NCBI RefSeq assembly: GCF_963576545.1
Contig: NW_026870418.1
Span: 62,001-126,000 of the forward strand
Direction: 5' to 3'
DNA from: Limanda limanda
Taxonomy: Eukaryota; Chordata; Actinopteri; Pleuronectiformes; Pleuronectidae
DNA length: 64,000 nucleotides
Part shown: positions 51,781 through 63,575 of the stretch, piece after piece
Layout of the letters: each line of letters opens with the position of its first letter
How positions within the stretch are numbered: position 1 is the stretch's first letter
Translations under genes and position numbers: made by a program
Notes under the pieces: model-generated
What the model saw: only the letters and a program-made list of their open reading frames with translations
What the model was told of the DNA's origin: nothing
Database searches by the model: none

Positions 51781-54700
51781 TAGGGATGAAAGCACATAGG
51801 AGAAAGAGATATTCTTGAATAACTTTTTTTGTGAAGGTCGGAGAGACTTGGAAAGTGGTTGCATCTGGACTAATTTGGGTCCTGCGGATCGATTGGTACC
51901 ATCCCCGAGCTTGTACGACCTTCGGAAGAGGTCGACCGACGAAATTCCCCCAAATCTGAGGAGATATTCTTGAATAACTTTTTTTGTGAAGGTCGGAGAG
52001 ACTTGCAAGTAGGCTCTACCCCCACTAAATGGGGTTGCGCGCATCGATCGGTACCATTCTTGAGCTTCTCCGACTTTCGGAAGGGTTAGGGTTAGGGTTA
52101 GGGATGAAAGCACATAGGAGAAAGAGATATTCTTGAATAACTTTTTTTGTGAAGGTCGGAGAGACTTGCAAGTAGGCTCTACCCCCACTAAATGGGGTAG
52201 CGTGCATCGATCAGTACCATCCTTGAGCTTCTCCGACTTTCGGAAGGGTTAGGGTTAGGGTTAGGGATGAAAGCACATAGGAGAAAGAGATATTCTTGAA
52301 TAACTTTTTTTGTGAAGGTCGGAGAGACTTGGAAAGTGGTTGCATCTGGACTAATTTGGGTCCTGCGGATCGATTGGTACCATCCCCGAGCTTGTACGAC
52401 CTTCGAAAGAGGTCGACCGACGAAATTCCCCCAAATCTGAGGAGATATTCTTGAATAACTTTTTTTGTGAAGGTCGGAGAGACTTGCAAGTAGGCTCTAC
52501 CCCCACTAAATGGGGTTGCGCGCATCGATCAGTACCATCCTTGAGCTTCTCCGACTTTCGGAAGGGTTAGGGTTAGGGTTAGGGATGAAAGCACATAGGA
52601 GAAAGAGATATTCTTGAATAACTTTTTTTGTGAAGGTCGGAGAGACTTGGAAAGTGGTTGCATCTGGACTAATTTGGGTCCTGCGGATCGATTGGTACCA
52701 TCCCCGAGCTTGTACGACCTTCGGAAGAGGTCGACCGACGAAATTCCCCCAAATCTGAGGAGATATTCTTGAATAACTTTTTTTGTGAAGGTCGGAGAGA
52801 CTTGCAAGTAGGCTCTACCCCCACTAAATGGGGTTGCGCGCATCGATCAGTACCATCCTTGAGCTTCTCCGACTTTCGGAAGGGTTAGGGTTAGGGTTAG
52901 GGATGAAAGCACATAGGAGAAAGAGATATTCTTGAATAACTTTTTTTGTGAAGGTCGGAGAGACTTGCAAGTAGGCTCTACCCCCACTAAATGGGGTAGC
53001 GCGCATCGATCGGTACCATCCTTGAGCTTCTCCGACTTTCGGAAGGGTTAGGGTTAGGGTTAGGGATGAAAGCACATAGGAGAAAGAGATATTCTTGAAT
53101 AACTTTTTTTGTGAAGGTCGGAGAGACTTGGAAAGTGGTTGCATCTGGACTAATTTGGGTCCTGCGGATCGATTGGTACCATCCCCGAGCTTGTACGACC
53201 TTCGGAAGAGGTCGACCGACGAAATTCCCCCAAATCTGAGGAGATATTCTTGAATAACTTTTTTTGTGAAGGTCGGAGAGACTTGCAAGTAGGCTCTACC
53301 CCCACTAAATGGGGTTGCGCGCATCGATCAGTACCATCCTTGAGCTTCTCCGACTTTCGGAAGGGTTAGGGTTAGGGTTAGGGATGAAAGCACATAGGAG
53401 AAAGAGATATTCTTGAATAACTTTTTTTGTGAAGGTCGGAGAGACTTGGAAAGTGGTTGCATCTGGACTAATTTGGGTCCTGCGGATCGATTGGTACCAT
53501 CCCCGAGCTTGTACGACCTTCGGAAGAGGTCGACCGACGAAATTCCCCCAAATCTGAGGAGATATTCTTGAATAACTTTTTTTGTGAAGGTCGGAGAGAC
53601 TTGCAAGTAGGCTCTACCCCCACTAAATGGGGTTGCGCGCATCGATCAGTACCATCCTTGAGCTTCTCCGACTTTCGGAAGGGTTAGGGTTAGGGTTAGG
53701 GATGAAAGCACATAGGAGAAAGAGATATTCTTGAATAACTTTTTTTGTGAAGGTCGGAGAGACTTGCAAGTAGGCTCTACCCCCACTAAATGGGGTAGCG
53801 CGCATCGATCGGTACCATCCTTGAGCTTCTCCGACTTTCGGAAGGGTTAGGGTTAGGGTTAGGGATGAAAGCACATAGGAGAAAGAGATATTCTTGAAAA
53901 ACTTTTTTTGTGAAGGTCGGAGAGACTTGCAAGTAAGCTCTACCCCCACTAAATGGGGTAGCGCGCATCGATCGGTACCATCCTTGAGCTTCTCCGACTT
54001 TCGGAAGGGTTAGGGTTAGGGTTAGGGATGAAAGCACATAGGAGAAAGAGATATTCTTGAATAACTTTTTTTGTGAAGGTCGGAGAGACTTGCAAGTAGG
54101 CTCTACCCCCACTAAATGGAGTAGCGCGCATCGATCGGTACCATCCTTGAGCTTCTCCGACTTTCGGAAGGGTTAGGGTTAGGGTTAGGGATGAAAGCAC
54201 ATAGGAGAAAGAGATATTCTTGAATAACTTTTTTTGTGAAGGTCGGAGAGACTTGGAAAGTGGTTGCATCTGGACTAATTTGGGTCCTGCGGATCGATTG
54301 GTACCATCCCCGAGCTTGTACAACCTTCGGAAGAGGTCGACCGACGAAATTCCCCCAAATCTGAGGAGATATTCTTGAATAACTTTTTTTGTGAAGGTCG
54401 GAGAGACTTGCAAGTAGGCTCTACCCCCACTAAATGGGGTAGCGCGCATCGATCGGTACCATCCTTGAGCTTCTCCGACTTTCGGAAGGGTTAGGGTTAG
54501 GGTTAGGGTTAGGGATGAAAGCACATAGGAGAAAGAGATATTCTTGAATAACTTTTTTTGTGAAGGTCGGAGAGACTTGGAAAGTGGTTGCATCTGGACT
54601 AATTTGGGTCCTGCGGATCGATTGGTACCATCCCCGAGCTTGTACGACCTTCGGAAGAGGTCGACCGACGAAATTCCCCCAAATCTGAGGAGATATTCTT

Positions 54701-56590
54701 GAATAACTTTTTTTGTGAAGGTCGGAGAGACTTGCAAGTAGGCTCTACCCCCACTAAATGGGGTTGCGCGCATCGATCAGTACCATCCTTGAGCTTCTCC
54801 GACTTTCGGAAGGGTTAGGGTTAGGGTTAGGGATGAAAGCACATAGGAGAAAGAGATATTCTTGAATAACTTTTTTTGTGAAGGTCGGAGAGACTTGGAA
54901 AGTGGTTGCATCTGGACTAATTTGGGTCCTGCAGATCGATTGGTACCATCCCCGAGCTTGTACGACCTTCGGAAGAGGTCGACCGACGAAATTCCCCCAA
55001 ATCTGAGGAGATATTCTTGAATAACTTTTTTTGTGAAGGTCGGAGAGACTTGCAAGTAGGCTCTACCCCCACTAAATGGGGTTGCGCGCATCGATCAGTA
55101 CCATCCTTGAGCTTCTCCGACTTTCGGAAGGGTTAGGGTTAGGGTTAGGGATGAAAGCACATAGGAGAAAGAGATATTCTTGAATAACTTTTTTTGTGAA
55201 GGTCGGAGAGACTTGCAAGTAGGCTCTACCCCCACTAAATGGGGTAGCGCGCATCGATCGGTACCATCCTTGAGCTTCTCCGACTTTCGGAAGGGTTAGG
55301 GTTAGGGTTAGGGATGAAAGCACATAGGAGAAAGAGATATTCTTGAATAACTTTTTTTGTGAAGGTCGGAGAGACTTGCAAGTAGGCTCTACCCCCACTA
55401 AATGGGGTAGCGCGCATCGATCGGTACCATCCTTGAGCTTCTCCGACTTTCGGAAGGGTTAGGGTTAGGGTTAGGGATGAAAGCACATAGGAGAAAGAGA
55501 TATTCTTGAATAACTTTTTTTGTGAAGGTCGGAGAGACTTGCAAGTAGGCTCTACCCCCACTAAATGGGGTAGCGCGCATCGATCGGTACCATCCTTGAG
55601 CTTCTCCGACTTTCGGAAGGGTTAGGGTTAGGGTTAGGGATGAAAGCACATAGGAGAAAGAGATATTCTTGAATAACTTTTTTTGTGAAGGTCGGAGAGA
55701 CTTGGAAAGTGGTTGCATCTGGACTAATTTGGGTCCTGCGGATCGATTGGTACCATCCCCGAGCTTGTACGACCTTCGGAAGAGGTCGACCGACGAAATT
55801 CCCCCAAATCTGAGGAGATATTCTTGAATAACTTTTTTTGTGAAGGTCGGAGAGACTTGCAAGTAGGCTCTACCCCCACTAAATGGGGTAGCGCGCATCG
55901 ATCGGTACCATCCTTGAGCTTCTCCGACTTTCGGAAGGGTTAGGGTTAGGGTTAGGGATGAAAGCACATAGGAGAAAGAGATATTCTTGAATAACTTTTT
56001 TTGTGAAGGTCGGAGAGACTTGGAAAGTGGTTGCATCTGGACTAATTTGGGTCCTGCGGATCGATTGGTACCATCCCCGAGCTTGTACGACCTTCGGAAG
56101 AGGTCGACCGACGAAATTCCCCCAAATCTGAGGAGATATTCTTGAATAACTTTTTTTGTGAAGGTCGGAGAGACTTGCAAGTAGGCTCTACCCCCACTAA
56201 ATGGGGTTGCGCGCATCGATCAGTACCATCCTTGAGCTTCTCCGACTTTCGGAAGGGTTAGGGTTAGGGATGAAAGCACATAGGAGAAAGAGATATTCTT
56301 GAATAACTTTTTTTTTGAAGGTCGGAGAGACTTGCAAGTAGGCTCTACCCCCACTAAATGGGGTAGCGCGCATCGATCGGTACCATCTTTGAGCTTCTCC
56401 GACTTTTGGAAGGGTTAGGGTTAGGGTTAGGGATGAAAGCACATAGGAGAAAGAGATATTCTTGAATAACTTTTTTTGTGAAGGTCGGAGAGACTTGCAA
56501 GTAGGCTCTACCCCCACTAAATGGGGTAGCGCGCATCGATCGGTACCATCCTTGAGCTTCTCCGACTTTCGGAAGGGTTAGGGTTAGGGT
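51781..56590 (+). repeat. Array segment S15, 4.8 kb higher-order module, copy 2
   Basis: Betas begin at 51851, 52332, 52650, 53131, 53449, 54256, 54580, 54898, 55705 and 56023. All are +25,050 bp from S8 and -4,810 bp from S16. Variants shared with S16 but not S8 are GCGTGCATC (52203), GCAAGTAAGC (53936) and AAATGGAGTAG (54120). All alphas between 48969 and 56023 have three or four hexamers, none two. Confidence 0.94.
54488..54514 (+). repeat. Four-hexamer telomeric tract, copy 3
   Basis: GGG(TTAGGG)4 at exactly +25,050 bp from copy 1, in the same module context (beta tagged 54256). Confidence 0.95.
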
Positions 56591-59500
56591 TAGGGATGAA
56601 AGCACATAGGAGAAAGAGATATTCTTGAATAACTTTTTTTGTGAAGGTCGGAGAGACTTGGAAAGTGGTTGCATCTGGACTAATTTGGGTCCTGCGGATC
56701 GATTGGTACCATCCCCGAGCTTGTACGACCTTCGGAAGAGGTCGACCGACGAAATTCCCCCAAATCTGAGGAGATATTCTTGAATAACTTTTTTTGTGAA
56801 GGTCGGAGAGACTTGCAAGTAGGCTCTACCCCCACTAAATGGGGTTGCGCGCATCGATCGGTACCATTCTTGAGCTTCTCCGACTTTCGGAAGGGTTAGG
56901 GTTAGGGTTAGGGATGAAAGCACATAGGAGAAAGAGATATTCTTGAATAACTTTTTTTGTGAAGGTCGGAGAGACTTGCAAGTAGGCTCTACCCCCACTA
57001 AATGGGGTAGCGTGCATCGATCAGTACCATCCTTGAGCTTCTCCGACTTTCGGAAGGGTTAGGGTTAGGGTTAGGGATGAAAGCACATAGGAGAAAGAGA
57101 TATTCTTGAATAACTTTTTTTGTGAAGGTCGGAGAGACTTGGAAAGTGGTTGCATCTGGACTAATTTGGGTCCTGCGGATCGATTGGTACCATCCCCGAG
57201 CTTGTACGACCTTCGAAAGAGGTCGACCGACGAAATTCCCCCAAATCTGAGGAGATATTCTTGAATAACTTTTTTTGTGAAGGTCGGAGAGACTTGCAAG
57301 TAGGCTCTACCCCCACTAAATGGGGTTGCGCGCATCGATCAGTACCATCCTTGAGCTTCTCCGACTTTCGGAAGGGTTAGGGTTAGGGTTAGGGATGAAA
57401 GCACATAGGAGAAAGAGATATTCTTGAATAACTTTTTTTGTGAAGGTCGGAGAGACTTGGAAAGTGGTTGCATCTGGACTAATTTGGGTCCTGCGGATCG
57501 ATTGGTACCATCCCCGAGCTTGTACGACCTTCGGAAGAGGTCGACCGACGAAATTCCCCCAAATCTGAGGAGATATTCTTGAATAACTTTTTTTGTGAAG
57601 GTCGGAGAGACTTGCAAGTAGGCTCTACCCCCACTAAATGGGGTTGCGCGCATCGATCAGTACCATCCTTGAGCTTCTCCGACTTTCGGAAGGGTTAGGG
57701 TTAGGGTTAGGGATGAAAGCACATAGGAGAAAGAGATATTCTTGAATAACTTTTTTTGTGAAGGTCGGAGAGACTTGCAAGTAGGCTCTACCCCCACTAA
57801 ATGGGGTAGCGCGCATCGATCGGTACCATCCTTGAGCTTCTCCGACTTTCGGAAGGGTTAGGGTTAGGGTTAGGGATGAAAGCACATAGGAGAAAGAGAT
57901 ATTCTTGAATAACTTTTTTTGTGAAGGTCGGAGAGACTTGGAAAGTGGTTGCATCTGGACTAATTTGGGTCCTGCGGATCGATTGGTACCATCCCCGAGC
58001 TTGTACGACCTTCGGAAGAGGTCGACCGACGAAATTCCCCCAAATCTGAGGAGATATTCTTGAATAACTTTTTTTGTGAAGGTCGGAGAGACTTGCAAGT
58101 AGGCTCTACCCCCACTAAATGGGGTTGCGCGCATCGATCAGTACCATCCTTGAGCTTCTCCGACTTTCGGAAGGGTTAGGGTTAGGGTTAGGGATGAAAG
58201 CACATAGGAGAAAGAGATATTCTTGAATAACTTTTTTTGTGAAGGTCGGAGAGACTTGGAAAGTGGTTGCATCTGGACTAATTTGGGTCCTGCGGATCGA
58301 TTGGTACCATCCCCGAGCTTGTACGACCTTCGGAAGAGGTCGACCGACGAAATTCCCCCAAATCTGAGGAGATATTCTTGAATAACTTTTTTTGTGAAGG
58401 TCGGAGAGACTTGCAAGTAGGCTCTACCCCCACTAAATGGGGTTGCGCGCATCGATCAGTACCATCCTTGAGCTTCTCCGACTTTCGGAAGGGTTAGGGT
58501 TAGGGTTAGGGATGAAAGCACATAGGAGAAAGAGATATTCTTGAATAACTTTTTTTGTGAAGGTCGGAGAGACTTGCAAGTAGGCTCTACCCCCACTAAA
58601 TGGGGTAGCGCGCATCGATCGGTACCATCCTTGAGCTTCTCCGACTTTCGGAAGGGTTAGGGTTAGGGTTAGGGATGAAAGCACATAGGAGAAAGAGATA
58701 TTCTTGAAAAACTTTTTTTGTGAAGGTCGGAGAGACTTGCAAGTAAGCTCTACCCCCACTAAATGGGGTAGCGCGCATCGATCGGTACCATCCTTGAGCT
58801 TCTCCGACTTTCGGAAGGGTTAGGGTTAGGGTTAGGGATGAAAGCACATAGGAGAAAGAGATATTCTTGAATAACTTTTTTTGTGAAGGTCGGAGAGACT
58901 TGCAAGTAGGCTCTACCCCCACTAAATGGAGTAGCGCGCATCGATCGGTACCATCCTTGAGCTTCTCCGACTTTCGGAAGGGTTAGGGTTAGGGTTAGGG
59001 ATGAAAGCACATAGGAGAAAGAGATATTCTTGAATAACTTTTTTTGTGAAGGTCGGAGAGACTTGGAAAGTGGTTGCATCTGGACTAATTTGGGTCCTGC
59101 GGATCGATTGGTACCATCCCCGAGCTTGTACAACCTTCGGAAGAGGTCGACCGACGAAATTCCCCCAAATCTGAGGAGATATTCTTGAATAACTTTTTTT
59201 GTGAAGGTCGGAGAGACTTGCAAGTAGGCTCTACCCCCACTAAATGGGGTAGCGCGCATCGATCGGTACCATCCTTGAGCTTCTCCGACTTTCGGATGGG
59301 TTAGGGTTAGGGTTAGGGTTAGGGATGAAAGCACATAGGAGAAAGAGATATTCTTGAATAACTTTTTTTGTGAAGGTCGGAGAGACTTGGAAAGTGGTTG
59401 CATCTGGACTAATTTGGGTCCTGCGGATCGATTGGTACCATCCCCGAGCTTGTACGACCTTCGGAAGAGGTCGACCGACGAAATTCCCCCAAATCTGAGG

Positions 59501-61400
59501 AGATATTCTTGAATAACTTTTTTTGTGAAGGTCGGAGAGACTTGCAAGTAGGCTCTACCCCCACTAAATGGGGTTGCGCGCATCGATCAGTACCATCCTT
59601 GAGCTTCTCCGACTTTCGGAAGGGTTAGGGTTAGGGTTAGGGATGAAAGCACATAGGAGAAAGAGATATTCTTGAATAACTTTTTTTGTGAAGGTCGGAG
59701 AGACTTGGAAAGTGGTTGCATCTGGACTAATTTGGGTCCTGCAGATCGATTGGTACCATCCCCGAGCTTGTACGACCTTCGGAAGAGGTCGACCGACGAA
59801 ATTCCCCCAAATCTGAGGAGATATTCTTGAATAACTTTTTTTGTGAAGGTCGGAGAGACTTGCAAGTAGGCTCTACCCCCACTAAATGGGGTTGCGCGCA
59901 TCGATCAGTACCATCCTTGAGCTTCTCCGACTTTCGGAAGGGTTAGGGTTAGGGTTAGGGATGAAAGCACATAGGAGAAAGAGATATTCTTGAATAACTT
60001 TTTTTGTGAAGGTCGGAGAGACTTGCAAGTAGGCTCTACCCCCACTAAATGGGGTAGCGCGCATCGATCGGTACCATCCTTGAGCTTCTCCGACTTTCGG
60101 AAGGGTTAGGGTTAGGGTTAGGGATGAAAGCACATAGGAGAAAGAGATATTCTTGAATAACTTTTTTTGTGAAGGTCGGAGAGACTTGCAAGTAGGCTCT
60201 ACCCCCACTAAATGGGGTAGCGCGCATCGATCGGTACCATCCTTGAGCTTCTCCGACTTTCGGAAGGGTTAGGGTTAGGGTTAGGGATGAAAGCACATAG
60301 GAGAAAGAGATATTCTTGAATAACTTTTTTTGTGAAGGTCGGAGAGACTTGCAAGTAGGCTCTACCCCCACTAAATGGGGTAGCGCGCATCGATCGGTAC
60401 CATCCTTGAGCTTCTCCGACTTTCGGAAGGGTTAGGGTTAGGGTTAGGGATGAAAGCACATAGGAGAAAGAGATATTCTTGAATAACTTTTTTTGTGAAG
60501 GTCGGAGAGACTTGGAAAGTGGTTGCATCTGGACTAATTTGGGTCCTGCGGATCGATTGGTACCATCCCCGAGCTTGTACGACCTTCGGAAGAGGTCGAC
60601 CGACGAAATTCCCCCAAATCTGAGGAGATATTCTTGAATAACTTTTTTTGTGAAGGTCGGAGAGACTTGCAAGTAGGCTCTACCCCCACTAAATGGGGTA
60701 GCGCGCATCGATCGGTACCATCCTTGAGCTTCTCCGACTTTCGGAAGGGTTAGGGTTAGGGTTAGGGATGAAAGCACATAGGAGAAAGAGATATTCTTGA
60801 ATAACTTTTTTTGTGAAGGTCGGAGAGACTTGGAAAGTGGTTGCATCTGGACTAATTTGGGTCCTGCGGATCGATTGGTACCATCCCCGAGCTTGTACGA
60901 CCTTCGGAAGAGGTCGACCGACGAAATTCCCCCAAATCTGAGGAGATATTCTTGAATAACTTTTTTTGTGAAGGTCGGAGAGACTTGCAAGTAGGCTCTA
61001 CCCCCACTAAATGGGGTTGCGCGCATCGATCAGTACCATCCTTGAGCTTCTCCGACTTTCGGAAGGGTTAGGGTTAGGGATGAAAGCACATAGGAGAAAG
61101 AGATATTCTTGAATAACTTTTTTTTTGAAGGTCGGAGAGACTTGCAAGTAGGCTCTACCCCCACTAAATGGGGTAGCGCGCATCGATCGGTACCATCTTT
61201 GAGCTTCTCCGACTTTTGGAAGGGTTAGGGTTAGGGTTAGGGATGAAAGCACATAGGAGAAAGAGATATTCTTGAATAACTTTTTTTGTGAAGGTCGGAG
61301 AGACTTGCAAGTAGGCTCTACCCCCACTAAATGGGGTAGCGCGCATCGATCGGTACCATCCTTGAGCTTCTCCGACTTTCGGAAGGGTTAGGGTTAGGGA
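56591..61400 (+). repeat. Array segment S16, 4.8 kb higher-order module, copy 3 (tandem to copy 2)
   Basis: Betas begin at 56661, 57142, 57460, 57941, 58259, 59066, 59390, 59708, 60515 and 60833, each +4,810 bp from S15. Diagnostics recur at 57013, 58746, 58930 and 59132. Register is lost after 60833, where four alphas precede the next beta (61628) instead of three. That stretch instead matches 40.4-41.5 kb at +20,444 bp. Confidence 0.94.
59298..59324 (+). repeat. Four-hexamer telomeric tract, copy 4
   Basis: GGG(TTAGGG)4 at exactly +4,810 bp from copy 3. This copy has a private change just upstream (GGATGGG instead of GGAAGGG) that leaves all five G-triplets intact. Confidence 0.95.
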
Positions 61401-62815
61401 TGAAAGCACATAGGAGAAAGAGATATTCTTGAATAACTTTTTTTGTGAAGGTCGGAGAGACTTGCAAGTAGGCTCTACCCCCACTAAATGGGGTAGCGCG
61501 CATCGATCGGTACCATCCTTGAGCTTCTCCGACTTTCGGAAGGGTTAGGGTTAGGGTTAGGGATGAAAGCACATAGGAGAAAGAGATATTCTTGAATAAC
61601 TTTTTTTGTGAAGGTCGGAGAGACTTGGAAAGTGGTTGCATCTGGACTAATTTGGGTCCTGCGGATCGATTGGTACCATCCCCGAGCTTGTACGACCTTC
61701 GGAAGAGGTCGACCGACGAAATTCCCCCAAATCTGAGGAGATATTCTTGAATAACTTTTTTTGTGAAGGTCGGAGAGACTTGCAAGTAGGCTCTACCCCC
61801 ACTAAATGGGGTAGCGCGCATCGATCAGTACCATCCTTGAGCTTCTCCGACTTTCGGAAGGGTTAGGGTTAGGGATGAAAGCACATAGGAGAAAGAGATA
61901 TTCTTGAATAACTTTTTTTGTGAAGGTCGGAGAGACTTGGAAAGTGGTTGCATCTGGACTAATTTGGGTCCTGCGGATCGATTGGTACCATCCCCGAGCT
62001 TGTACGACCTTCGGAAGAGGTCGACCGACGAAATTCCCCCAAATCTGAGGAGATATTCTTGAATAACTTTTTTTGTGAAGGTCGGAGAGACTTGCAAGTA
62101 GGCTCTACCCCCACTAAATGGGGTAGCGCGCATCGATCGGTACCATCCTTGAGCTTCTCCGACTTTCGGAAGGGTTAGGGTTAGGGTTAGGGATGAAAGC
62201 ACATAGGAGAAAGAGATATTCTTGAAAAACTTTTTTTGTGAAGGTCGGAGAGACTTGCAAGTAAGCTCTACCCCCACTAAATGGGGTAGCGCGCATCGAT
62301 CGGTACCATCCTTGAGCTTCTCCGACTTTCGGAAGGGTTAGGGTTAGGGTTAGGGATGAAAGCACATAGGAGAAAGAGATATTCTTGAATAACTTTTTTT
62401 GTGAAGGTCGGAGAGACTTGCAAGTAGGCTCTACCCCCACTAAATGGAGTAGCGCGCATCGATCGGTACCATCCTTGAGCTTCTCCGACTTTCGGAAGGG
62501 TTAGGGTTAGGGTTAGGGATGAAAGCACATAGGAGAAAGAGATATTCTTGAATAACTTTTTTTGTGAAGGTCGGAGAGACTTGGAAAGTGGTTGCATCTG
62601 GACTAATTTGGGTCCTGCGGATCGATTGGTACCATCCCCGAGCTTGTACAACCTTCGGAAGAGGTCGACCGACGAAATTCCCCCAAATCTGAGGAGATAT
62701 TCTTGAATAACTTTTTTTGTGAAGGTCGGAGAGACTTGCAAGTAGGCTCTACCCCCACTAAATGGGGTAGCGCGCATCGATCGGTACCATCCTTGAGCTT
62801 CTCCGACTTTCGGAA

Positions 62816-62842
62816 GGGTTAGGGTTAGGGTTAGGGTTAGGG
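62816..62842 (+). repeat. Four-hexamer telomeric tract, copy 5
   Basis: GGG(TTAGGG)4 at +3,518 bp from copy 4, in the third, incomplete copy of the 4.8 kb module. The A>T change of copy 4 is absent here. Confidence 0.95.
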
Positions 62843-63180
62843 ATGAAAGCACATAGGAGAAAGAGATATTCTTGAATAACTTTTTTTGTGAAGGTCGGAG
62901 AGACTTGGAAAGTGGTTGCATCTGGACTAATTTGGGTCCTGCGGATCGATTGGTACCATCCCCGAGCTTGTACGACCTTCGGAAGAGGTCGACCGACGAA
63001 ATTCCCCCAAATCTGAGGAGATATTCTTGAATAACTTTTTTTGTGAAGGTCGGAGAGACTTGCAAGTAGGCTCTACCCCCACTAAATGGGGTTGCGCGCA
63101 TCGATCAGTACCATCCTTGAGCTTCTCCGACTTTCGGAAGGGTTAGGGTTAGGGTTAGGGATGAAAGCACATAGGAGAAA

Positions 63181-63335
63181 GAGATATTCTTGAATAACTT
63201 TTTTTGTGAAGGTCGGAGAGACTTGGAAAGTGGTTGCATCTGGACTAATTTGGGTCCTGCAGATCGATTGGTACCATCCCCGAGCTTGTACGACCTTCGG
63301 AAGAGGTCGACCGACGAAATTCCCCCAAATCTGAG
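63181..63335 (+). repeat. Beta monomer, 155 bp type example
   Basis: It begins with the same 45 bp core as alpha (63181-63225). A 35 bp beta-specific segment starting GAAAGTGG follows (63226-63260), about 54% identical to the alpha equivalent. Next is a 43 bp box (63261-63303) matching alpha at about 36 of 43 positions. The last 32 bp (63304-63335) contain the palindrome GGTCGACC and replace the telomere block. Equal segment lengths (45+35+43) show that alpha and beta descend from one ancestral monomer. There are 126 betas: 119 of 155 bp and seven of 154 bp. This example carries CTGCAGATC where most betas have CTGCGGATC. Confidence 0.95.
63305..63312 (+). other. Beta-specific 8 bp palindrome GGTCGACC (example)
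   Basis: A perfect palindrome in the beta tail, about where alpha carries its telomere block. It recurs in nearly all betas; the beta tagged 17827 reads GTCGACCAACG just after it. Confidence 0.6.
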
Positions 63336-63380
63336 GAGATATTCTTGAATAACTTTTTTTGTGAAGGTCGGAGAGACTTG
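63336..63380 (+). repeat. 45 bp core shared by alpha and beta (example)
   Basis: This segment runs from GAGATATTC through the T7 tract to GAGACTTG. It is identical base for base with the start of the neighbouring beta (63181-63225), although the next 35 bp differ strongly. It is the only stretch identical in both monomer types, so it is the likely exchange point for recombination between them. Rare variants occur, for example a G lost after the T tract at 23894-23901. Confidence 0.93.
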
Positions 63381-63457
63381 CAAGTAGGCTCTACCCCCAC
63401 TAAATGGGGTTGCGCGCATCGATCAGTACCATCCTTGAGCTTCTCCGACTTTCGGAA

Positions 63458-63478
63458 GGGTTAGGGTTAGGGTTAGGG
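63458..63478 (+). repeat. Interstitial telomeric tract, three-hexamer class (example)
   Basis: The tract reads GGG(TTAGGG)3 because the last G of the flanking GGAAG completes the first G-triplet. That gives four G-triplets separated by TTA, the canonical minimum for an intramolecular three-tetrad G-quadruplex. All tracts in the window run G-rich on the + strand. Summed over complete alphas there are about 785 hexamers, roughly 4.7 kb or 7% of the window. They are separate short tracts, never a long pure telomere. Confidence 0.95.
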
Positions 63479-63553
63479 ATGAAAGCACATAGGAGAAAGA
63501 GATATTCTTGAATAACTTTTTTTGTGAAGGTCGGAGAGACTTGCAAGTAGGCT

Positions 63554-63575
63554 CTACCCCCACTAAATGGGGTAG
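63554..63575 (+). other. Hairpin-capable inverted repeat in alpha (example)
   Basis: CTACCCC and GGGGTAG form a perfect 7 bp stem around an 8 nt loop (CACTAAAT). The motif recurs in most alphas. A common alpha subtype has GGGGTTG instead, which breaks the second stem pair from the outside. Formation in vivo is inference only. Confidence 0.6.

Larger units (their letters stand above)
63336..63498 (+). repeat. Alpha monomer, 163 bp type example
   Basis: Parts in order: a 45 bp core (63336-63380) starting GAGATATTC and containing a T7 tract; a 35 bp alpha-specific segment (63381-63415) with a C5 run and a G4 run; a 43 bp palindrome-rich box (63416-63458); then GG(TTAGGG)3 (63459-63478) and a 20 bp linker starting ATGAAAGC (63479-63498). 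About 47% G+C by count. The window has 274 complete alphas, and 227 are this 163 bp form. The next three alphas, at 63499, 63662 and 63825, follow at exactly 163 bp steps. The unit length is close to one nucleosome plus linker, as in many eukaryotic satellites. No gene function is indicated. Confidence 0.96.

Noticed and set aside
63458..63478. True terminal telomere
   Set aside because: Tracts are only two to four hexamers long and are followed by 20 bp of linker and another core. No long uninterrupted TTAGGG stretch occurs in the window.
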